Below, in pieces: positions 14,380-18,530 of a stretch of 18,530 bases of DNA (positions are counted from its first letter, which is position 1; every line of letters begins with the position of its first letter). The notes under the pieces are model-generated. The model saw only the letters and a list, made by a program, of their open reading frames with translations, made no database searches and was not told where the DNA came from. The position numbers and the translations under genes are program-made. This DNA is from Elusimicrobiota bacterium (GTDB lineage: Bacteria; CG03; SLGR01; PWQF01). The stretch lies in assembly GCA_003557485.1 (NCBI GenBank), contig PWOI01000051.1, positions 1 to 18,530 of the forward strand, written 5' to 3'.

Positions 14380-14867
14380 AGTTTTTTCTCAAGTTCTTCA
14401 GCAAGCCTCTCAACTGATTCTCTTACCGAACGGCTTATACTTCCGCTAAGCGTTTGGGGCTGTATACCTACTACCATTACTTTCGAACCGGCTTCCAGTC
14501 GGAGGAATTCCGCGCTCAAGTCCAACCCCGCCGTGTGCGTGGAGAGCCCCTGAAAAACTTTCTGCGATTCAAAAACCCTAACAGCTCCCGGCCTGCCGCC
14601 AAAATCAACGGCATCTATTATTAAGACAAGCCCCGGCTTAAAGGAAGCTATTTTTCCCAGATAGTTTTCAGGATTTTCACCGCAGGGAAAGGATAGCTTA
14701 AATCCTTTTTCTCTCAGTATTTCTGCAACAGCTACTCCGCTTCCGTCATCGCCGCGGGAGGGGTTGCCTACTCCCATAACAGCTGTCCCGGCAGGGAATA
14801 CTGATTCGCTGAATATATTCAGTTTCCGGCTTCCTTTCTGTAAACTTCGTGCCTGCATACCGGGCAA
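14364..14867 (-). CDS. hycI: HycI/HybD-family [NiFe]-hydrogenase maturation protease
   Basis: After nickel insertion, these endopeptidases trim the C-terminus of the hydrogenase large subunit. The 167-residue protein has the signature GVGNPSRGDDGSG (32-44), IIDAVDFGGRPG (83-94), STHTAGL (109-115) and GIQPQ (134-138). The nickel-sensing ligands are probably D40 or D41, D85 and H111. The start is uncertain: ATG 14867 gives a 49-base overlap with the upstream gene, and ATG 14858 is the next option. The N-terminal 25 residues are not typical of E. coli HycI. Its presence means a catalytic [NiFe] large subunit that needs processing is probably encoded nearby; it is not in the window. Confidence 0.93.
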   Translation of the reverse strand: MPGMQARSLQKGSRKLNIFSESVFPAGTAVMGVGNPSRGDDGSGVAVAEILREKGFKLSFPCGENPENYLGKIASFKPGLVLIIDAVDFGGRPGAVRVFESQKVFQGLSTHTAGLDLSAEFLRLEAGSKVMVVGIQPQTLSGSISRSVRESVERLAEELEKKLCMNQ

Positions 14868-15427
14868 AGGAATGTAAAAATATCGGAACGGGTAATTTCT
14901 TTGCGTTTTGCCTTACCGGGCATCTGTCTCTTTATCTGAATCTGGCGAGCTAGAAGCATATCTGGAGATGAAGACGCAAGAGCGGGACCTATTCTTCCTG
15001 AGACAGCCTCAAGCTGTTTTAAGGTGCCTACCGGACCGGCGCATTTAGAGCATACTACAAGTTCGAACTCCTGTTTTATATTCATTTCATCAGGGGTGTA
15101 ACCGGAAAAATCGTATTCCCTGCTTAATTTTACTCCAGGATGCGGCTGGGGACATTTTTCTTCGCACTGCCCGCAGTAATTACACCTGTCCCAGTAGCGG
15201 GTAATTGTTCTTACGGCTTCTTTCTTCCTGTCCTCTATAACAATAGCATCTGACGGGCAGGCCTGAGCGCAGGCCTCACACCCTATGCACCACTGGTCAT
15301 CAGGGAGAGGTTTACCCCTGAATCCTTCCGGGGCCGGGGAATCCCTAAAGGGAAACCTGGAAGTATATCTGCGGGAAAATACCGCTGTCAGGGCTTCTTT
15401 CAGTTCTCTGAGCTTGGGTAGCTTCAT
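14819..15427 (-). CDS. HycF-like 2x[4Fe-4S] electron-transfer subunit of a group 4 hydrogenase
   Basis: The 202-residue protein carries two [4Fe-4S] ferredoxin motifs: C47/C50/C53/C57 (CIGCEACAQACP) and C82/C85/C88/C92 (CNYCGQCEEKCP). Before them FRGKP (36-40) and after them two further CxxC pairs (C126/C129, C188/C191) follow the layout of HycF/HyfH of formate hydrogenlyase, better than that of plain NuoI. It would relay electrons along the peripheral arm of a membrane-bound hydrogenase. The ATG at 15427 is chosen because it overlaps the mrpG stop (TGATG) and has GGAG eight bases upstream; an upstream ATG at 15442 is possible. The extra CxxC pairs could form a zinc ribbon. Confidence 0.9.
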   Translation of the reverse strand: MKLPKLRELKEALTAVFSRRYTSRFPFRDSPAPEGFRGKPLPDDQWCIGCEACAQACPSDAIVIEDRKKEAVRTITRYWDRCNYCGQCEEKCPQPHPGVKLSREYDFSGYTPDEMNIKQEFELVVCSKCAGPVGTLKQLEAVSGRIGPALASSSPDMLLARQIQIKRQMPGKAKRKEITRSDIFTFLCPVCRHEVYRKEAGN

Positions 15428-15783
15428 CAGTCCTGCTCCCATTCAGGATGTTCGGGCTGCCGGCATATTTCGGAATATTCGTCTCCAACGGATTTTTTCC
15501 ATAGTTTAACTCCGTACCGATACGAGGCCCGGGCAAGGGAATGGGCACCGGTTGGCGATGTCAATCCGACAAAAATCATTGCCAGCAGAGCCTTAAGGCC
15601 CGAGGGATTTATACCCTCGATTATAAAAATTCCCAGAAGAATGCAGCATGTACCCATTGTTACGCATTTGGTAGCGGACTGCAGGCGGTTATATACATCC
15701 GGCATCCTGATCAGACCTATGCATCCGCCTATGTCAAAAAGGATTCCAATACCTATTATTATAATACCGAGAGTATAACTCAT
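15427..15783 (-). CDS. mrpG: Mrp-type cation/proton antiporter subunit G
   Basis: A small membrane protein of 118 residues with three predicted helices. RMPDVYNRLQSATK (26-39) is the MrpG/MnhG signature, and LTSPTGAHSLARAS (74-87) matches its C-terminal part. It belongs to the hydrophobic module that couples ion movement in Mrp antiporters and Mbh/Mrp-type hydrogenases. The start overlaps the stop of mrpF (ATGA). The C-terminal 27 residues are hydrophilic. Confidence 0.95.
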   Translation of the reverse strand: MSYTLGIIIIGIGILFDIGGCIGLIRMPDVYNRLQSATKCVTMGTCCILLGIFIIEGINPSGLKALLAMIFVGLTSPTGAHSLARASYRYGVKLWKKSVGDEYSEICRQPEHPEWEQD

Positions 15784-16040
15784 TCGTCGAACCTTTTTCC
15801 TTCCAGGAACTTTGAAAGAGCTACCGTTCCTATGAAACTCAAAAGCGCCCAGGATATAGCAACATTAATATAGAAATCGTTTCCCGAAACAACTGTGTAA
15901 AGAGCGCTTATCCCTACCACAACCGTACCTACTATATCTATTGCTACAGCCCTGTCCGGAGGAGTCGGACCCGTACCTATCCTGTATATACAGAGAAAAC
16001 AGCACAACAGCAGCAGCCAGAAATAAATTTGAAAAATCAT
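15780..16040 (-). CDS. mrpF: Mrp-type cation/proton antiporter subunit F
   Basis: The product has 86 residues and three predicted helices. GTGPTPPDRAVAID (22-35) holds the conserved aspartate-arginine pair (D29/R30) of MrpF/MnhF. A Shine-Dalgarno (AAGGTG) lies just before the ATG inside mrpE, and the ATGA overlap with the mrpE stop indicates coupled translation. Confidence 0.95.
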   Translation of the reverse strand: MIFQIYFWLLLLCCFLCIYRIGTGPTPPDRAVAIDIVGTVVVGISALYTVVSGNDFYINVAISWALLSFIGTVALSKFLEGKRFDE

Positions 16041-16540
16041 TCAAACACCTTCTTTAGTATGCTCTCAAACCTTCCCCCTATTTCCTCGGTATGCGACTTA
16101 ACGCTTCTTTTCCTTATATATATCCAGTGCACATAGATATCTTCCCCTCTTATATCAATGGCAAGAGTTCCCGGCGTCAGGGTTATGGAATTACATAGTA
16201 TCGCACGGGCTATAGGGTTGTTAAGCGAAGTCTTTATCTTAACTATCCCCGGTTTTATGGGAAGATCGGGATGTACAACCCTGTAGAGAACATCCAGGTT
16301 GGCTTTTATCATGTGCCATACAAGTACCGGCACATAAACAACAGCCCAAATATACCTCTTCGGCTGGGAAAGTTTTGAGCTGTTTATTCCCCTGGGCGTA
16401 GAAGGAAATATCATAAGGACTATTCCCGCCGCCAGCAGGCCGGCTATGAAAGACTGAAGGTCAAACGGACTGAAAGGCCAGGTACACATCAGCCATATAA
16501 CAAACAGAGCTGTAAAGACTATAAGTCTTTTAATTATCAC
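16037..16540 (-). CDS. mrpE: Mrp-type cation/proton antiporter subunit E
   Basis: The start is a GTG at 16540, with GGAGG six bases upstream and a GTGA overlap with the mrpD stop. Longer open frames to 16657 run through mrpD and lack similarity, so they are not used. The 167-residue product has two or three helices in the first 80 residues and the family motif SITLTPGTLAIDI (118-130), followed by a soluble tail. It is a core subunit of Mrp antiporters and of Mbh-type hydrogenases. Confidence 0.95.
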   Translation of the reverse strand: MIIKRLIVFTALFVIWLMCTWPFSPFDLQSFIAGLLAAGIVLMIFPSTPRGINSSKLSQPKRYIWAVVYVPVLVWHMIKANLDVLYRVVHPDLPIKPGIVKIKTSLNNPIARAILCNSITLTPGTLAIDIRGEDIYVHWIYIRKRSVKSHTEEIGGRFESILKKVFE

Positions 16541-18033
16541 AATATACCTCCGGTTGCTATTCTTATATAAGCGGCAGGGTTGAGAAGGACATCTGCCGCG
16601 CCATCCAGCACAACCGCCCTTATTCCTGGAATCAGAAGAATTCCCATTACCGCACATAAAACGGCAAGGAATACCATTGAAAGGGTCATCGGAAGCGGGA
16701 CCTCCTTAATTTTTTTCAGGCCTTCCTTTAACTCTCCTAAAAAAGCGTATCTCTGCACTTTGGCAAAAGAGGCAAGCGTAAGAACACTGCCCAGAACCGC
16801 CCAGAGAGCCAGCCACAGGTAGCCCCCCTGAATCGCGGCGATTATTATCAGCAATTTACTCCAGAAACCGTTAAAGGGGGGCATCCCTGCTATGGAAAGC
16901 GAAGCAACCATAGATGTATAGCCGGTCACGGGCATAACCGCGTTAAGCCCTCCCATATCGCGCAGGTCCCTGGTTGAAGTCCTGTAGAATAGAGCGCCTG
17001 AATTAAGAAAGAGCAGCGACTTGAATACCGAATGATTAAGAAGGTGAAAGAGCCCGGCAACAATTCCCAGGGGCGTTGCTACGCCAAAAGCCAGAGCTAT
17101 ATAACCCATCTGACTTACCGAATGATATGCCAGAAGGCGCTTGAAATCCCATTGTCCCAGGGCAAGAAGAACTCCCACCATAAGTGAAACAGTCCCCAAT
17201 GTACGCAGCAGCATTGAAGCGACGGCAAGATCTGCGGCAAACAACATAAAAAGAATCCTGACCATCGCGTAAATACCCGCTGTTTTAATAAGAACTCCGC
17301 TCAGCATTGCCGATACCGGGGCCGGCGCAGCGGGATGTGCATCCGGAAGCCAGGCATGAAAAGGTATCAGCGCCGCCTTTATGCCGAAACCTACTATCAG
17401 GAATCCGGCGGCAAGATATATGCCGGGACCGGCTGACCCGGAAGAAAGCGCGTTATAAATGAAAACCATGCTTAAATTGCGCGTATGTCCGTATGTAAGA
17501 GCTATTCCCGTAAGAATAAACGTTGTGGCTACCCCTGAAAGAACCAGGTATTTAAAGGCTGCTTCCAGTTCTTCTTTCATCGTGCCGTAGGCAACAAGAG
17601 CAAAAGAAGAAACCGCCGCCAGTTCCATAAACACATAGAGATTAAAAATATCTGAAGTCAGCACTATCCCGTTCATCCCGGCAACCATTAGAAGAAAAAG
17701 AGAGAAAAACTTTTCCCGGCCGCTATACATATCCATGTAGCTGAATGAGAATACTGCACAGATAAGGGATACCAGTCCTGTTACCGCAAGCACCGGCGCG
17801 CTGAATCCATCAAGGACCAGGGCTATCCCTATTGGTATTGACCGGCCGCCCATTTCAAAAACCCCGGTTTTTCCCAAATGCGCTATTGCCAGTACCGTAA
17901 GAGAAAGACAGGCGAGGGCTGCGGTTATATTTGCAACAAGAATTCTCTTCTTATCATTTTTAAGCACATCAAAAGTAGAGAGCGCAAAAGCCGCTCCAAC
18001 AGGTATGAGTATAAAAAGAGGCAGAGTATTCAT
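16537..18033 (-). CDS. mrpD: Mrp-type antiporter subunit D (NuoM/NuoN-like proton channel)
   Basis: A 498-residue protein with about 14 helices, homologous to the antiporter-like subunits of complex I and of Mrp and Mbh complexes. Conserved charged residues are in place: E137 in YVFMELAAVS, K161 in FKYLVLSG, K219 in GIKAALIPFHAWLPDAH, K250, H334 and K338 in LNHSVFKSL, and K393 in GFWSKLLI. These form the ion path. It has one member of the MrpA/MrpD type only; no MrpA lies in the window. Its start overlaps the stop of mrpC (ATGA) with AAAGG directly upstream. Confidence 0.95.
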   Translation of the reverse strand: MNTLPLFILIPVGAAFALSTFDVLKNDKKRILVANITAALACLSLTVLAIAHLGKTGVFEMGGRSIPIGIALVLDGFSAPVLAVTGLVSLICAVFSFSYMDMYSGREKFFSLFLLMVAGMNGIVLTSDIFNLYVFMELAAVSSFALVAYGTMKEELEAAFKYLVLSGVATTFILTGIALTYGHTRNLSMVFIYNALSSGSAGPGIYLAAGFLIVGFGIKAALIPFHAWLPDAHPAAPAPVSAMLSGVLIKTAGIYAMVRILFMLFAADLAVASMLLRTLGTVSLMVGVLLALGQWDFKRLLAYHSVSQMGYIALAFGVATPLGIVAGLFHLLNHSVFKSLLFLNSGALFYRTSTRDLRDMGGLNAVMPVTGYTSMVASLSIAGMPPFNGFWSKLLIIIAAIQGGYLWLALWAVLGSVLTLASFAKVQRYAFLGELKEGLKKIKEVPLPMTLSMVFLAVLCAVMGILLIPGIRAVVLDGAADVLLNPAAYIRIATGGIL

Positions 18034-18392
18034 CCTTTTAGGTCCTTCATCTTAGAGGTATCAAAGGTTTTGTACCTGTCATAGAGCCGTATTGCTATGG
18101 CAATCATCAGAGCTACTATACTCAGCCCTATAACTATTGATGTAATCACAATGGCCTGGGCCAGCGGGTCAACCGCCATAGAGGCAAATTCAGACGCCTC
18201 CTGCCCCTTATCCATTATAGGAGCAATCCCGCCGGAGCGGTATCCTATAAGAAGAATAAACAGGTTTACCGCATTGGTCATAATAAGAAGGGATATGATG
18301 ATTTTTACAGCGTTCTTTTTACAGACAACGCCGTAAAGCCCGACGGCGAATAAAATCATTGCAAGTCCGTATGCAAGAGGCATATTATTCAT
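18030..18392 (-). CDS. mrpC: Mrp-type antiporter subunit C (NuoK-like)
   Basis: The 120-residue product has three helices and the NuoK-like pattern: GLYGVVCKKNAVKIIISLL (18-36), TNAVNLFI (39-46) and DPLAQAIVITSIVIG (75-89). The start at 18392 has GGAG eight bases upstream; the longer frame to 18422 would add ten residues inside mrpB and is not preferred. It overlaps the upstream gene by eight bases. Confidence 0.93.
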   Translation of the reverse strand: MNNMPLAYGLAMILFAVGLYGVVCKKNAVKIIISLLIMTNAVNLFILLIGYRSGGIAPIMDKGQEASEFASMAVDPLAQAIVITSIVIGLSIVALMIAIAIRLYDRYKTFDTSKMKDLKG

Positions 18393-18530
18393 CCTGACTG
18401 CTCCTGAATACCGAAAGGGCAACGAAAACCATAAATATACCCGCTCCTACTTTAAGCCATACGGCAAGGTTGAGGGGAGGTATGATCCCTCCCGAAAGCA
18501 GTGAAAATTCCTGCCCTTTCCAGAGGCTGA
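18385..18530 (-). CDS. mrpB: Mrp-type antiporter subunit B (partial, C-terminal 48 residues)
   Basis: Only the end of the gene is in the window. The frame reads SLWKGQEFSLLSGGIIPPLN, then LAVWLKVGAGIFMVFVAL, and stops at TAA (18385-18387). The G-I-P-x-x-N...K-V-G-A-G-I pattern is characteristic of the MrpB/MnhB C-terminal helix. It is the most upstream gene of the Mrp-hydrogenase operon visible here. Confidence 0.85.
   Translation of the reverse strand, partial: SLWKGQEFSLLSGGIIPPLNLAVWLKVGAGIFMVFVALSVFRSSQDE

Noticed and set aside
16541-16657. Longer N-terminus for MrpE
   Set aside because: It lies inside mrpD, adds a non-hydrophobic, unrelated stretch, and a GTG with GGAGG six bases upstream gives the expected start.

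Overview
The window looks like chromosomal DNA of an uncultivated, Gram-negative, anaerobic bacterium. A predicted lipoprotein in the LolB/IspE neighbourhood, a PilB-type ATPase and several HD/GAF signalling proteins point to an outer-membrane cell plan. A multisubunit Mrp antiporter module joined to hydrogenase genes points to an anaerobic, ion-gradient-driven energy metabolism. The taxon cannot be fixed from the sequence; the gene mix resembles Elusimicrobia/Omnitrophota/Deltaproteobacteria-like genomes (inference).

Left part, minus strand. A partial Na/phosphate cotransporter (1-949) has a near-consensus promoter. Next is a cation/proton antiporter (1269-2345) preceded by a clear fluoride riboswitch (about 2384-2438). 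The antiporter is interrupted by an in-frame TAG, beyond which 34 well-conserved residues continue in the same frame. Then comes a tightly overlapping operon read from 6639 leftwards: GAF/HD-GYP phosphodiesterase, TPR protein, LolB-like lipoprotein, ispE and, one base after the ispE stop, tRNA-Gln(TTG).

Middle, plus strand. A DinG-type Fe-S helicase starts at a promoter placed so close to the ATG that the mRNA may be leaderless. It is followed by tRNA-Leu(CAA), a short palindrome, and the run pilB - zinc ribbon/GAF/degenerate-HD protein - flippase-like membrane protein. The flippase gene meets, stop codon to stop codon, a minus-strand gene for a stand-alone MshEN domain. Upstream of that gene lie a strong terminator and an initiator tRNA with an unusual U1-U72 mismatch.

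Right part. mazG (plus) converges on a minus-strand operon: mrpB (partial), mrpC, mrpD, mrpE, mrpF, mrpG, a HycF-like 2x[4Fe-4S] protein, a HycI-type maturation protease and hypA. Most of these genes overlap by 1-16 bases. This reads as the membrane/ion-translocating and maturation end of an Mrp-linked group 4 [NiFe] hydrogenase, with the catalytic subunits expected beyond base 18530.

Two themes recur: ion/fluoride handling at membranes, and cyclic-di-GMP signalling around a PilB ATPase (HD-GYP, degenerate HD, MshEN).
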